From NCBI GenBank assembly GCA_027075325.1, contig JALTBN010000051.1, positions 218,845 through 251,193 of the forward strand: a stretch of 32,349 nt of DNA, in the 5' to 3' direction. Position numbers and translations under genes: made by a program. The stretch is from Thermococcus sp. Lineage in GTDB: Archaea; Methanobacteriota_B; Thermococci; Thermococcales; Thermococcaceae. Position 1 is the stretch's first letter. Each line of letters starts with the position of its first letter. A model generated the notes under the pieces. The model saw nothing but the letters and a program-made list of their open reading frames with translations, made no database searches and was not told the DNA's origin. This document shows positions 24,496 through 32,349 of the stretch, one piece after another.

Positions 24496-25758
24496 ATGAG
24501 CCTCAACAGAAACTTCTGGCTCTTCGCGGTCGGCCGCTTTATTAGCCAGCTTGGCTGGGCGGTTCAGGACGTAGCTCTACCGCTCTACGTGCTGGACAAG
24601 ACGCACAGTGGCTCGGCGATGACGGCCTTCATCCTGGCGGAGATGATACCCGCGATGCTCGTCATGCCATTCGCCGGTGTAATAGGCGACCGCTACAACC
24701 GGAAGCACCTAATGGTCGGCTTCGACCTCGCGAGGGGTGTTCTTCTCTTCGGCGTTTTAGCTTTCAACCTGCTCTCAATCAAGCAGCTCCTCGTCGTACA
24801 GGTGATAATGGCCACGATGGGGGCCTTCTTTGGGGCGTCAACGGGCGCGATGTTTCCGGATCTGGTTGAGCCGGACGAGCTTGAGCGGGCCAACTCCATA
24901 ACGAGTTCCTTCAACATCTTTGCCCGCCTCGTCGGTCCTGCCCTCGGCGGCTTCATCTACGCGGTAGGCGGCATCGCCTTAGCTCTCCTCGTCAACGCGG
25001 CCAGCTTCTTCGGCTCCGGCCTCTTCGAGATTCTCATCAAATACGAATGGAAGGCCAAAGAGCTTGAGAGTCTCGGCCAGGTTGTTTCCGACATAAAGGA
25101 GGGGGTAGCCTTCATCCGCTCCAACCGCTACCTCTGGACTCTCATGGGCTTTGCAATCTTCATGATAGCCTTTGCACAGCCATTTGGGGCCGTTCTGATG
25201 CCCTACGCGATGAGGGAAATCCTGAAGTTCTCAAGCTACCAGTTCGGCCTCCAGGAGAGCGCCTTCATGGTTGGAGCTTTAATAGGGAACGCGCTGATAG
25301 CGGCGAAGTTCGGAAAGAAGGCCGGGAGGTACCTCTTTCATGCGCTCCTCTTCGACGGTGTCATGATACTGATCTTCACGTGGCTCATAAGCCCGTTTGC
25401 CGGCCTCTCCACGGCTTCTGCCTTCCTCCTCCTCGCGGGCGTTAACGTCCTCTGGGGGGCGGTGGAGGCCTTCCTCAACGTGCCGATAAACTCGAAGATA
25501 CAGCGCGCCGTGCCAAGTGAGGTCCGTGGGAGGGTCTTTTCGGCGATGGCAGTTCTGATGCACTCCGCCGGTCCCCTCGGCCTCCTCGCCGTCGGTCCGC
25601 TCCTCGACAGGTTTCCGGCTTGGACGGTTTCCCTCGGTCTCTGGGGTGGTATGGGAGCGGTGGTGCTCTACTACTGGACAAAGCACAGGGATATCCTCGC
25701 GGGAGAAGACGGAAGCGGCACGACGGAAAATGGAGAAAATGAGCCAGGGGTCACCTGA
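24496..25758 (+). CDS. MFS transporter, MFS_3/macrolide-efflux-like
   Basis: The 420-residue exporter has 12 hydrophobic helices and the features of the MFS_3 (enterobactin/macrolide exporter) group: FAVGRFISQLGWAVQDVALPLYV in helix 1, the loop 2-3 signature GVIGDRYNRKHLMV (GDRYNR), and PDLVEPDELERANSITSSFNIFARLVGPALGG, a hallmark stretch of this group. VPSEVRGRVFSAMAV is the matching element in the second half. It probably expels small hydrophobic or amphiphilic compounds; the exact substrate is unknown. It follows the ArsR/DUF4097 unit in the same direction, which supports an efflux theme. Its end overlaps the convergent adenosyltransferase gene by eight bases. Confidence 0.88.
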   Translation: MSLNRNFWLFAVGRFISQLGWAVQDVALPLYVLDKTHSGSAMTAFILAEMIPAMLVMPFAGVIGDRYNRKHLMVGFDLARGVLLFGVLAFNLLSIKQLLVVQVIMATMGAFFGASTGAMFPDLVEPDELERANSITSSFNIFARLVGPALGGFIYAVGGIALALLVNAASFFGSGLFEILIKYEWKAKELESLGQVVSDIKEGVAFIRSNRYLWTLMGFAIFMIAFAQPFGAVLMPYAMREILKFSSYQFGLQESAFMVGALIGNALIAAKFGKKAGRYLFHALLFDGVMILIFTWLISPFAGLSTASAFLLLAGVNVLWGAVEAFLNVPINSKIQRAVPSEVRGRVFSAMAVLMHSAGPLGLLAVGPLLDRFPAWTVSLGLWGGMGAVVLYYWTKHRDILAGEDGSGTTENGENEPGVT

Positions 25759-26266
25759 CCTCCTTGACCTTTCCCTCCCTCTTCTCTATAACGCGCGCCA
25801 TTATGAAGAGCAGGTCGCTGAGCCTGTTGAGGTAGACGAGGGCGTTCTTGCCGAAGCCGTAGTCGAGAACGAGTTTGGCCACTCTCCTCTCGGCCCTTCT
25901 GGCTATCGTCCTGCAGATGTCCAGCTTGGCGCTCGCTATCGTTGAGCCCGGCAGGACGAAGGCCTTCATCTGGAACTCTTCCTCGTACTTCACTATCAGC
26001 TCCTCCATCCACCTGACTTCCTCCTCTCCGACCTTGACGTACTTCCCCTTGCTGGCAAGCTCGCCCATGATGCCGTAGAGCTGGACCTGTATCTTCTCCA
26101 GTATATCATCCATCTCCTCCGGAACGTAGTGCTTGGCTTCTCCCAGAAAGCTGTCAAGCTCGTCTATCGTCCCGTTGGCCTCCATTATCGGCGAATACTT
26201 CGCGACGCGGTCGCCGGTGAAGAGGCCGGTCAAACCTTTGTCTCCGGTTTTTGTGGTAATGGACAT
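25751..26266 (-). CDS. cob(I)alamin adenosyltransferase, PduO type
   Basis: The 171-residue helical enzyme transfers the 5'-deoxyadenosyl group of ATP to cob(I)alamin, making adenosylcobalamin. The PduO-type ATP-binding N-terminus is present (T5-K-T-G-D-K-G-x-T-G-L-F-T-G, residues 5-18). So are the central CRTIARRAERRV helix (118-129), whose arginines bind ATP, and NRLSDLLF (147-154), typical of the active site. The start is placed at ATG 26266 because GGTGGT (26276-26271) lies four bases before it; the reading frame extends six codons further upstream. In Thermococcus the product serves B12-dependent enzymes such as class II ribonucleotide reductase and methylmalonyl-CoA mutase (family knowledge). 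It is divergent from mazG. Confidence 0.93.
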   Translation of the reverse strand: MSITTKTGDKGLTGLFTGDRVAKYSPIMEANGTIDELDSFLGEAKHYVPEEMDDILEKIQVQLYGIMGELASKGKYVKVGEEEVRWMEELIVKYEEEFQMKAFVLPGSTIASAKLDICRTIARRAERRVAKLVLDYGFGKNALVYLNRLSDLLFIMARVIEKREGKVKEVR

Positions 26267-26363
26267 TTTGACCACCATCCTCACTTGGTTCCAGCCCTTT
26301 ATTGCCTTTTGGGTGGGGATGGGTTTTTATATCCTCCAGGCCTTCACCGGATGGGTGAGAGGG

Positions 26364-26657
26364 ATGGAGATCAGGGAATTCCAGGAGATGATTAGGGACA
26401 TCTACTTCCACAAGGACTCGAAGCGCGGCGTTGAGAAAACCTTCCTCTGGTTCGTTGAGGAGGTCGGCGAGCTGAGCGAGGCGATAAGGAAGCGCGATAG
26501 AGACGCAATGGAGGAGGAGTTTGCTGACGTCTTAGCCTGGCTTGCGAGTCTGGCGAACCTTCTGGGGATAGACCTTGAGGAGGCGGCGAAGAAGAAGTAC
26601 CCCGGTGTCTGTCCGTACTGCGGGAAGAACCCGTGCGAGTGCGAGGAGAAGTTTTAG
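26364..26657 (+). CDS. mazG: MazG-like nucleotide pyrophosphohydrolase with C-terminal cysteine cluster
   Basis: This short, 97-residue single-domain MazG protein hydrolyses (d)NTPs to monophosphates. The metal ligands are visible: E32-E-x-x-E36 (FVEEVGELSEAI) and E51-E-x-x-D55 (EEEFADVLAW). After the helical domain comes C83-P-Y-C86-x4-C91-x-C93 (CPYCGKNPCEC), a probable zinc site not found in most MazG proteins. A T-rich TATA element (GTTTTTATATC, about 26323-26332) and GGTGAG (26354-26359) give the start at ATG 26364. The open frame continues upstream, but that part is antisense to the adenosyltransferase and lies before the promoter. A housecleaning role against damaged nucleotides is likely. 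Confidence 0.9.
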   Translation: MEIREFQEMIRDIYFHKDSKRGVEKTFLWFVEEVGELSEAIRKRDRDAMEEEFADVLAWLASLANLLGIDLEEAAKKKYPGVCPYCGKNPCECEEKF

Positions 26658-26686
26658 AACCAAAAGCCCAGCATATTTAGTTTAGA

Positions 26687-26953
26687 TTACTCGTACACGT
26701 TCTCCCGTTTTCCAAATTTAATGATGAGGATAAGCAGTTTCTTTCGATGGAGTTCGTAAATTACCCTGTACTCACCCAAGCGGACTCTGAACGTATTTCC
26801 CATCCCTTTGAGCTTTTTGACGTCGAACTTTTCAGAAGGAACCGGATTGAACTTAAGCTCCTCAACCAGCTCTTCGAATTTTCTCCGCACGTTTTCTGGG
26901 CCATCTCTTAGCCTCTTCAGGACATTCCTGTGAATGAGAACCTCGTAGGCCAT
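26687..26953 (-). CDS. relE: RelE/ParE-family toxin
   Basis: The 88-residue basic protein has the RelE fold pattern. Two N-terminal helices (HRNVLKRLRDGPENVRRKFEELVEEL) are followed by the strand block KKLKGMGNTFRVRLGEYRVIYEL, then LLILIIKFGKRENVYE. The conserved Arg residues of the strand block (R56, R58 and R63), K79 and terminal Y87 correspond to residues used by archaeal RelE to cut ribosome-bound mRNA. The start is ATG 26953, six bases after GAGGTG; the GTG at 26962 overlaps that site. The gene begins 10 bp after the stop of the partner antitoxin. This is an ordinary intact type II toxin of Thermococcales. Confidence 0.87.
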   Translation of the reverse strand: MAYEVLIHRNVLKRLRDGPENVRRKFEELVEELKFNPVPSEKFDVKKLKGMGNTFRVRLGEYRVIYELHRKKLLILIIKFGKRENVYE

Positions 26954-26963
26954 CAAAGGCACC

Positions 26964-27182
26964 TCAAAGGCCGAGCTCTTTCTTGGCCTCTTCCCAGGGT
27001 ATTCCGTCCTTTAAAGTTTCCTTGGAAAGTCTCTCAAGCTCCTTGAGTTCCTCCTCGCTAACTTCCTCTTCCTCAAGTTCCCGAATCTTTAACTTGAGGA
27101 GCTCCTCCTCTATCTCATCCAGTTTTTTCCGCATAAGCTGGATATCTTTAAGGATGAGGGCGATGTTTACACTCTCACTCAT
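26964..27182 (-). CDS. relB: RelB-like antitoxin
   Basis: The 72-residue protein is short, acidic and almost entirely helical. A Lys/Glu-rich coiled coil (LMRKKLDEIEEELLKLKIRELEEEEVSEEELKELERL) is followed by a C-terminal tail with DGIPWEEAKKELGL, the part that wraps the toxin in archaeal RelB pairs. GGTGAT at 27191-27186 precedes ATG 27182, and TATA-like GTTTAAGTT (about 27222-27214) lies 26 bp before the predicted initiation point. The antitoxin gene comes first and the toxin follows with a 10-bp gap, the usual order. Autoregulation is expected, but I see no clear palindrome. Confidence 0.82.
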   Translation of the reverse strand: MSESVNIALILKDIQLMRKKLDEIEEELLKLKIRELEEEEVSEEELKELERLSKETLKDGIPWEEAKKELGL

Positions 27183-27259
27183 TAAATCACCAATTTAAAC
27201 TGAACCCTCAAACAACTTAAACCTTGCGCGCCTTTTCGACCACTATCTAAACGAAAAGA

Positions 27260-27268
27260 TTTTTATAC
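27260..27268 (+). promoter_or_regulatory. TATA box of the tldD-tldE operon
   Basis: TTTTTATAC is centred about 26 bp upstream of a predicted start near 27291. The leader before ATG 27311 holds the ribosome binding site GAGGTGGTG (27299-27307). Confidence 0.5.
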
Positions 27269-27310
27269 TTCAGAGGGCACTCTTTCATGCAGTAAACCGA
27301 GGTGGTGTGC

Positions 27311-28732
27311 ATGCATGAACTTGTAGAGTTCGCCGTTGAGAAGGCCCTCGAGCTGGGGGCTTCCTACGCGGAGGCGCGGTTCGAGGAGAAGAACGGCACT
27401 TCTCTGGCAATGAAGAACGGCTCTCCAGAGGGCCTGGAGGTTCTGGCAGATAAGGGCATTGGCGTTCGTGTCCTCGTAGACGGGGGAATGGGCTTCGCAA
27501 GCACCAACGTTCTCACGAAGGAGAGCGTCGCCGAGGCTGTGAAGAAGGCAGTAAAGCTCGCAAAGGCGGCGTCGAAGGTGAGGAACGAGCCGATAAGGTT
27601 CTCTGACGAGGACTTTCACGAGGTCTACTACGAGGTCAAGATGCGCAAGGACTTCCGCGACGTTTCGCCGGAGGAGAAGCTTGAGCTCCTCAGGAAAATT
27701 GAGGAGGAGGCAAAGGCCACCGGCGTGAACGTGCCGATGCGCTACCTTGGCTACTCCGACCAGGTGTGGCACAAGATAATAGCCAACAGCGATGGAGCGT
27801 TCATCGAGAGCTTCATCCCACGCGTCTCCACCATGTACAACCTCGTCGTCTTCGAGAATGGCCAGATGGAGCAGGCGCCCTTCGTGGAAAGGGCCTTTTC
27901 CGGTGGTCTGGAGCTCATCGAGAAGGACGAACCCTGGAACTGGGCGGTCAGGGACGTGCAGGCACTGAAGAGGCTCATCTATGAGGGCAAGAAGCCGCCG
28001 GAGGGAAAAGTTGACCTGGTCATAAGCCCTGAGGTAGCTGGGATTGCCGTCCACGAGAGCGTAGGCCACCCCTACGAGTCCGACAGGATATTCGGAAGGG
28101 AAGCCGCTCAGGCCGGAGAGAGCTTCGTCAAGCCGGACATGCTCGGCGAGAGAATAGGGAGCGAAGCTGTCACCGTCATCGAAGACCCGACGATACCGAA
28201 CAGCTGGGGATTCTACCTCTACGACGACGAGGGAGTGAAAGCAAGGCCGAGGTACCTCATAAGGGACGGAATCATTACAGAGTTCCTCACCAACAGGGAG
28301 TACGCCTACAAGCTTGGCCAGCACTCCAATGCGGCAGCGAGGGCCATCAACTACAACCGCGAGCCGATCGTGAGGATGGCCAACACCTATCTCGCTCCCG
28401 GCGACCACTCCTTCGAGGAGCTTATCGAAGATGTGAAGCTCGGCGTCTACATGGTGAGCTTCAACGAGTGGAACATCGATGACCGCAGGTACCAGCAGAG
28501 GTACATCGGCAGGGAAGCATATCTCATCGAGAACGGCGAGATAAAGCACCCGGTGAGGAGGCCCATCCTTGAGATAACAACTAGGGCGCTGTGGAGCAGC
28601 GTTGACGCTGTGGGGAAGGAAGTGGAGTTCTACCCGGGAACCTGCGGAAAGGGCGAGCCGGGACAGGGCGTCCCGGTCTGGATGGGCGGAGCGCATGCAA
28701 GGCTCAGGGACATACCGCTGAGGAGGCCGTGA
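27311..28732 (+). CDS. tldD: TldD, metalloprotease subunit
   Basis: The 473-residue protein is the catalytic subunit of the TldD/TldE protease. The zinc motif H248-E-S-V-G-H252 (HExxxH, in IAVHESVGHPYE) is intact, and the conserved C-terminal YPGTCGKGEPGQGVPVWMGGAHARL segment supplies the third ligand Cys. In bacteria the heterodimer matures microcin B17 and degrades unfolded peptides threaded into its cleft; an equivalent archaeal complex is known from Pyrococcus and is thought to clear peptides. ATG 27311 is preferred because GAGGTGGTG lies just before it. The tldE gene follows at once with the same ribosome binding site type, so the subunits are made together. Confidence 0.95.
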   Translation: MHELVEFAVEKALELGASYAEARFEEKNGTSLAMKNGSPEGLEVLADKGIGVRVLVDGGMGFASTNVLTKESVAEAVKKAVKLAKAASKVRNEPIRFSDEDFHEVYYEVKMRKDFRDVSPEEKLELLRKIEEEAKATGVNVPMRYLGYSDQVWHKIIANSDGAFIESFIPRVSTMYNLVVFENGQMEQAPFVERAFSGGLELIEKDEPWNWAVRDVQALKRLIYEGKKPPEGKVDLVISPEVAGIAVHESVGHPYESDRIFGREAAQAGESFVKPDMLGERIGSEAVTVIEDPTIPNSWGFYLYDDEGVKARPRYLIRDGIITEFLTNREYAYKLGQHSNAAARAINYNREPIVRMANTYLAPGDHSFEELIEDVKLGVYMVSFNEWNIDDRRYQQRYIGREAYLIENGEIKHPVRRPILEITTRALWSSVDAVGKEVEFYPGTCGKGEPGQGVPVWMGGAHARLRDIPLRRP

Positions 28733-28742
28733 GGTGGTGGAG

Positions 28743-30065
28743 ATGTTTGACGTTAACGAACTCATCCTGAAGAAGGCTAAAGAGCTCGGCTTCGGCGACG
28801 TTGTAGTCCTCGGCTACGAGAGGGACAGGAGGCAAGTTCGCTTTGCCAACAACGAGATAACCGTCGCCAAGAACTGGCACGAGAGGAAGGTCGAGCTCTT
28901 CGTCGAGCTGGAGAAGCGCGTCGCCGGAACGACGATAACCGAACTGAGCGAGGAGAACATCGAGCGCACCTTCAAAACGCTCCTGAGCAACATGAAAGGA
29001 ATGTCCCCAAAGGAGGACTACTACTGCATCGCCGAGGGCCCCTTTGAGTATAAGAGCATCCCGGAGACATTTGACAAGGCAATAGTAGAACTCGACGAGC
29101 CGAACGAGTATGTGGAGAGGGCGATAAACGCGGCCCTTGAGGAAGGGGCGAAGCGCGTTGCTGGAGTCCTCTACACCGACCACGACAGAATTTATCTCAC
29201 CACGAGCAACGGGGTGGAGGCTTTCGACGAGGGCACCGGAATAGAGATAAGCGTTAGAGCCTTCATCGGCGACCTCGAGAGCGGCCACGGCACGAACTCG
29301 GTTCGCGTTCTCAAGAAGTTCGACCCAGAATCAGCGGGAAGAAAGGCCGGCGAGATAGCCAGGCTCGCCCAGAACCCGGAGCAGGGGCCGGAAGGGAAGT
29401 TCGACGTGGTCTTCGACCCGTTGGCATTTGCCAACCTGCTCAGCTACATGAGCTTCATGACCTCCGCGTATGCCGCCGAAGCCGGATTCAGCTTCCTCGT
29501 GAATAAACTCGGCCAGAAGGTTGCGAACGAGATAGTGACCATCAAGGACGTCGGCAACATGCCGAACGGCTACGGCACAAGGAAGTTCGATGATGAAGGC
29601 GTTCCCACGAGGGAAACCACGATAATCGAGAACGGAACCTTCAAAACGTTCCTCCTCAACACGAGCATGGCGAGGAAGTACGGGACAGAGACGACGGCCA
29701 ACGCTGGCTTGATAATGCCGCACGCGTGGAACATCGTCCTTGAGCCGGGCGACTTCTCCAGGGAGGAGCTCTTCGGTGAGGTCAAGCGCGGCATCTACAT
29801 AACCAACGTCTGGTACACTCGCTTCCAGAACTACGTGACAGGGGATTTCTCCACCATCCCGAGGGACGGGATATTCCTCGTCGAGAACGGTAACTTAAAG
29901 CCGATTAGAAACATCCGCGTCAGCGACAACCTCCAGCACATACTCGAGAACATAGCGGCCCTCGGAAAGGACTCCTACCACATCCACTGGTGGGAGGTCG
30001 ATACGCCGGTTTCAACGCCCTATGTTTTGGTGAAGGACGTGGGGATAACGAGGGCAACGAAGTGA
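28743..30065 (+). CDS. tldE: TldE/PmbA, partner subunit of TldD
   Basis: The 440-residue protein is homologous to TldD but lacks the HExxxH motif. The corresponding region reads VVFDPLAFANLLSYMSFM, as in PmbA/TldE partners, which do not bind zinc. Family features include the N-terminal strand pattern with RQVRFANNEITVAKNW, and DDEGVPTRETTIIENGTFKTFLLNTSMARKYG in the centre. It forms the second half of the heterodimer and shapes the substrate channel. It begins 10 bp after the tldD stop codon, with GAGGTGGTGGAG as ribosome binding site overlapping the junction. A T-rich tract follows the stop codon. Confidence 0.93.
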   Translation: MFDVNELILKKAKELGFGDVVVLGYERDRRQVRFANNEITVAKNWHERKVELFVELEKRVAGTTITELSEENIERTFKTLLSNMKGMSPKEDYYCIAEGPFEYKSIPETFDKAIVELDEPNEYVERAINAALEEGAKRVAGVLYTDHDRIYLTTSNGVEAFDEGTGIEISVRAFIGDLESGHGTNSVRVLKKFDPESAGRKAGEIARLAQNPEQGPEGKFDVVFDPLAFANLLSYMSFMTSAYAAEAGFSFLVNKLGQKVANEIVTIKDVGNMPNGYGTRKFDDEGVPTRETTIIENGTFKTFLLNTSMARKYGTETTANAGLIMPHAWNIVLEPGDFSREELFGEVKRGIYITNVWYTRFQNYVTGDFSTIPRDGIFLVENGNLKPIRNIRVSDNLQHILENIAALGKDSYHIHWWEVDTPVSTPYVLVKDVGITRATK

Positions 30066-30073
30066 GCCCTCAC

Positions 30074-30099
30074 TGATTTCTTCTCTTTTTGAGGGTTTT
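30074..30099 (+). terminator. T-rich terminator tract after tldE
   Basis: GATTTCTTCTCTTTTTG followed by GGGTTTTC begins about 8 bp after the tldE stop and is a plausible oligo-T terminator. Confidence 0.45.
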
Positions 30100-30202
30100 C
30101 AATGTGGCTTAGGTGCCCCAGCCATGAGAACTCCCTAAGCTGGATCAGAAGCTGGAGGGCCTTTAACGTCAGCTCAAGATGAGGAAACCGGGGTGTGGAG
30201 GG

Positions 30203-30231
30203 TTTAAACTTTCCAGCTGCCCTATATAAAC
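30203..30231 (+). promoter_or_regulatory. orphan TATA boxes pointing into the end of the oxidoreductase gene
   Basis: TTTAAAC (30203-30209) and TATATAAA (30223-30230) are strong plus-strand TATA elements. No gene follows: the only ATG (30233) opens a five-codon frame. Transcription from them would start at about 30232-30253 and run antisense to the 3' end of the molybdopterin oxidoreductase gene. They may be chance A/T tracts or remnants of a promoter whose gene has gone. The remaining gap (30100-30202) has only a 26-codon frame of unknown merit. Confidence 0.35.
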
Positions 30232-30242
30232 AATGGGGAGTT

Positions 30243-32159
30243 TTAACTAATCCTTTCCACCTCCACCCACGTTGAATGGTATGCTGAGCCTTCCCCGTAG
30301 CCCTCGACGGTTTCGTCGGTGGTCAGGAAGTTGGCGTTCCAGCCGAGCAAGCTGACCCAGAACGCCTTGTAGAGGAGGACGACGCCCTTAGGAACGTCGT
30401 CGCTGAGCCTAGCGTGGGTTCTTATCCTTCCGTAGTCGTTGAAGACCTCAACGGCGTCGCCGTTATTAATCCCTCTCTCCTCAGCGTCCGCGGGGTTGAT
30501 GTAGAGGTTAGGGTCTACCCTCCCGTAGGTGTTGTGGTACTGGCTCGTTATCGTCATCCTGTGGGTCGGCGTGAGTAGCCTTAGGGGATACCTGCCCTCG
30601 AACCGTCTGTACTCAGGGAACGGGCTCAGACCGCGCTTAACAGCTCTCCGGGAGTAGAACTCTATCTTCCCGCTCGGCGTTTCCCACCTTCTCGGCCTTT
30701 CCGGCACTCTTACGAAGCCGTTTCTCTTAAGCTCATCCCAGCTCAGACCGTTGACTTCGAGGACTTTCCTTATCACTTCCTCATCGCTCTCGTGGAGGTA
30801 TGGGCTGTCTATTCCCAGGGCGCTCGCGAGCAACCTCGTCACCTCGCTGTTGCTCTTTCCGTAGAGCTTCGCCACAGGCTCGTTTAAAGCCACATAGCGG
30901 TGGTAGTAGCTGTCCGCTATGTCCAAGCGCTCGAAGAAGGTGTTCGCCGGCAGAACGACATCGGAATAGAGCGCCGTATCCGTCAGAAAGATGTCGTGGG
31001 TGACGAGGAAGACGTCACTCTCTTTTAGGGCTTTTCTCAGTCTGTTCTGGTTCGGCAGGCTCGCGAGGGGGTTGGAGTTGTAGACGTAGAGGAACTTAAT
31101 CTCGCCCCTTTCGATGTACTCGGCAAGCTTCATCTGCGGGATCCTCTTTGCTGGCTTCCTCCTCAGGAAAGCGCCCTCGGCGTAGCTCTTGTCGATGACC
31201 TTCATGTCGTAGATAAAGCCGAAGCTGTGACCTACTAGAGCTGGAAGGATAGCTATCGCCCTGACCGCTTCACCGCCTGCCAGAGAGCGCTGGAAGCCGT
31301 AGCCGATGTGTATCACACCCTTCTTTTCGGCATAATCCCTTGCAAACTCCTCGATTTCATCAACACTTAGACCCGTCTCCCGGCCCACATAATCAAGTGA
31401 TAACCTTTTTACATAATTCTTGAATTCTTCAAAACCATAGACGTTCTCGCGGACGAATTCTTCATCGTAGAGTTTCTCCTCGATGAGAACCTTCGCAACG
31501 CCCAGTGCGAGGAGAACGTCCGTATCGGGCCTTATCTGGAAGAACTCCTCGCTCCTCTTTGCAGTCTCTGTTCTCACAACATCTACCGTCCAGAGTTCAA
31601 GGTTGTTCCTCTTGGCCAGCATGAAGCCGTGGAGGTTCGTCCAGAAGGGGTTTACCCCCCAGTAGACGATTAGCCTCTGGTTCCTCAGCTCCTCGGGGTC
31701 GAGGCCGACTGCAGTGCCGTAGACGTCCCTAAGGGCTTCCTGCCCCGCCCGGTCGCAGATTCCGTGGTCGAGCATGGCCGTGTTGAGGTAGTGAAACAGC
31801 CTGAGCGGGAAGGCGTAGTTTACCGCACCCCTGTCGCCTGCGTACTGGTACACCAGGACGCTCTCGCTCCCGTGCCGTTCTATGGTCTCTTTGAGCTTCT
31901 GGGCCACGAGGCTTATCGCCTCTTCCCAGCTCGCCTCTCTAAACTCTCCGCTCCCCCTTTCACTCGTTCTGATGAGTGGCCTCTTGAGCCTGTCCTCCGC
32001 GTGGAACCACTTCTGGAGAAGGGCACCCTTCGGGCAGAGAAATCCTGCCGTTATCGGGTGGTTGGGGTTCCCCCTAACCATGAGCTTCCCGTCTTTAAAT
32101 TCGCTTATCATCGAGCAGGTGTCGTAGCAGTCCCGCATGCAGGCACTGAACTTCGGCAT
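30243..32159 (-). CDS. molybdopterin (bis-MGD) oxidoreductase, Mo or W
   Basis: This protein of about 638 residues belongs to the DMSO-reductase superfamily. The N-terminal [4Fe-4S] site is visible (C7-x3-C11-x3-C15, then C42 in LCPKG). Cofactor-binding segments include YWGVNPFWTNLHG and VYNSNPLASLPNQ. HGICDRAGQ may hold the metal-ligand Cys. The C-terminal MopB fold runs from RLLTPTHRMTITSQYHN through NPADAEERGINNGDAVEV. Thermococcales usually place tungsten in such enzymes (family knowledge). There is no Tat signal, so it is cytoplasmic, and no partner subunit lies beside it. The substrate is unknown. ATG 32159 gives the MPKFSAC start usual for this group; ATG 32165 is a leaderless alternative, 24 bp from the centre of AAATATTTG. 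Confidence 0.88.
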   Translation of the reverse strand: MPKFSACMRDCYDTCSMISEFKDGKLMVRGNPNHPITAGFLCPKGALLQKWFHAEDRLKRPLIRTSERGSGEFREASWEEAISLVAQKLKETIERHGSESVLVYQYAGDRGAVNYAFPLRLFHYLNTAMLDHGICDRAGQEALRDVYGTAVGLDPEELRNQRLIVYWGVNPFWTNLHGFMLAKRNNLELWTVDVVRTETAKRSEEFFQIRPDTDVLLALGVAKVLIEEKLYDEEFVRENVYGFEEFKNYVKRLSLDYVGRETGLSVDEIEEFARDYAEKKGVIHIGYGFQRSLAGGEAVRAIAILPALVGHSFGFIYDMKVIDKSYAEGAFLRRKPAKRIPQMKLAEYIERGEIKFLYVYNSNPLASLPNQNRLRKALKESDVFLVTHDIFLTDTALYSDVVLPANTFFERLDIADSYYHRYVALNEPVAKLYGKSNSEVTRLLASALGIDSPYLHESDEEVIRKVLEVNGLSWDELKRNGFVRVPERPRRWETPSGKIEFYSRRAVKRGLSPFPEYRRFEGRYPLRLLTPTHRMTITSQYHNTYGRVDPNLYINPADAEERGINNGDAVEVFNDYGRIRTHARLSDDVPKGVVLLYKAFWVSLLGWNANFLTTDETVEGYGEGSAYHSTWVEVERIS

Positions 32160-32349
32160 ATTCATGAATGAACACAGTAGTTCAAATATTTTTTGCCCTA
32201 AGTAGTTCAGACATTCGATGCCCAAACCTTGAAAAGTCAATCACTCCAAGATAACACAGTGCTTCACAACAGGTGTCTATTACATCAATGATTAATGATG
32301 GCGAATAAAAACATTTATTTGGCAGAAATGCACACTTTTAGATGACAAT

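Noticed and set aside
26133..26363. Long N-terminal extension of MazG in the open frame
   Set aside because: It is antisense to the adenosyltransferase gene and lies before a TATA box and GGTGAG that mark the start at 26364.
27263..28765. 500-codon open frame on the minus strand across tldD
   Set aside because: It lies wholly antisense to tldD, whose catalytic HExxxH and family motifs are clear. Long antisense frames are common in GC-rich Thermococcus genes, and the translation shows no domain.
30102..30182. 26-codon frame after tldE
   Set aside because: It has no ribosome binding site and follows a terminator tract; I cannot support it as a gene or as a pseudogene of a known family.

Overview
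The window is archaeal and fits the genus Thermococcus (Thermococcales, Euryarchaeota). Evidence: ribosomal protein S6e; ribose-1,5-bisphosphate isomerase of the type III RuBisCO/NMP pathway; an XerA-type recombinase; a TET-type M42 peptidase; two tRNA genes with encoded CCA ends; BRE/TATA promoters with several apparently leaderless starts; and GGTGA-type ribosome binding sites. The species cannot be fixed from the sequence alone. The window is almost fully coding, and I see no insertion sequence, CRISPR array or prophage.

Layout. 1-4.7 kb: QueD/PTPS-like protein, a hypothetical, a PPC/DUF296 protein, a DUF998 membrane protein, an ABM-like small protein, an SDR of the divergent BKR-like subgroup, and an MFS transporter. 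4.7-9.1 kb: S6e divergent from ribose-1,5-bisphosphate isomerase; a TOPRIM/coiled-coil protein followed by XerA; tRNA-Arg(CCG); a sirtuin. 9.2-12.4 kb: an aromatic-type amino-acid permease with a perfect palindrome in its promoter, glyA, a probable structured ncRNA, and tRNA-Thr(CGT). 12.4-16.4 kb: PAP2-like membrane protein, HAD protein and YigZ/IMPACT pair, M42 aminopeptidase, AEC transporter. 16.5-25.8 kb: a very large RND/MMPL exporter divergent from a PadR regulator; then an ArsR-like regulator, a four-helix membrane protein and a DUF4097 protein in tight order; then a second MFS exporter. 25.7-32.3 kb: cobalamin adenosyltransferase, MazG, a RelBE-type toxin-antitoxin pair, the TldD/TldE protease pair, and a molybdopterin (probably tungsten) oxidoreductase.

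The most interesting part is 16.5-25.8 kb. The exporter carries about 1,000 extracytoplasmic residues inserted after its first membrane helix. This region has two repeat systems: an exact 28-residue coiled-coil period and about five units of 82-89 residues. It holds about 34 N-glycosylation sequons, against none that I found in the rest of the protein. A perfect inverted repeat sits between the exporter and PadR promoters. The neighbouring ArsR-like gene has two tandem operator-like elements at its predicted transcription start and heads an operon ending in a DUF4097 protein, which resembles bacterial envelope-stress modules. I infer a locally regulated envelope/efflux island; its substrate and stimulus cannot be read from sequence.

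All positions, motif counts and repeat periods were read by eye. Family assignments come from recognised motifs, not from database searches.
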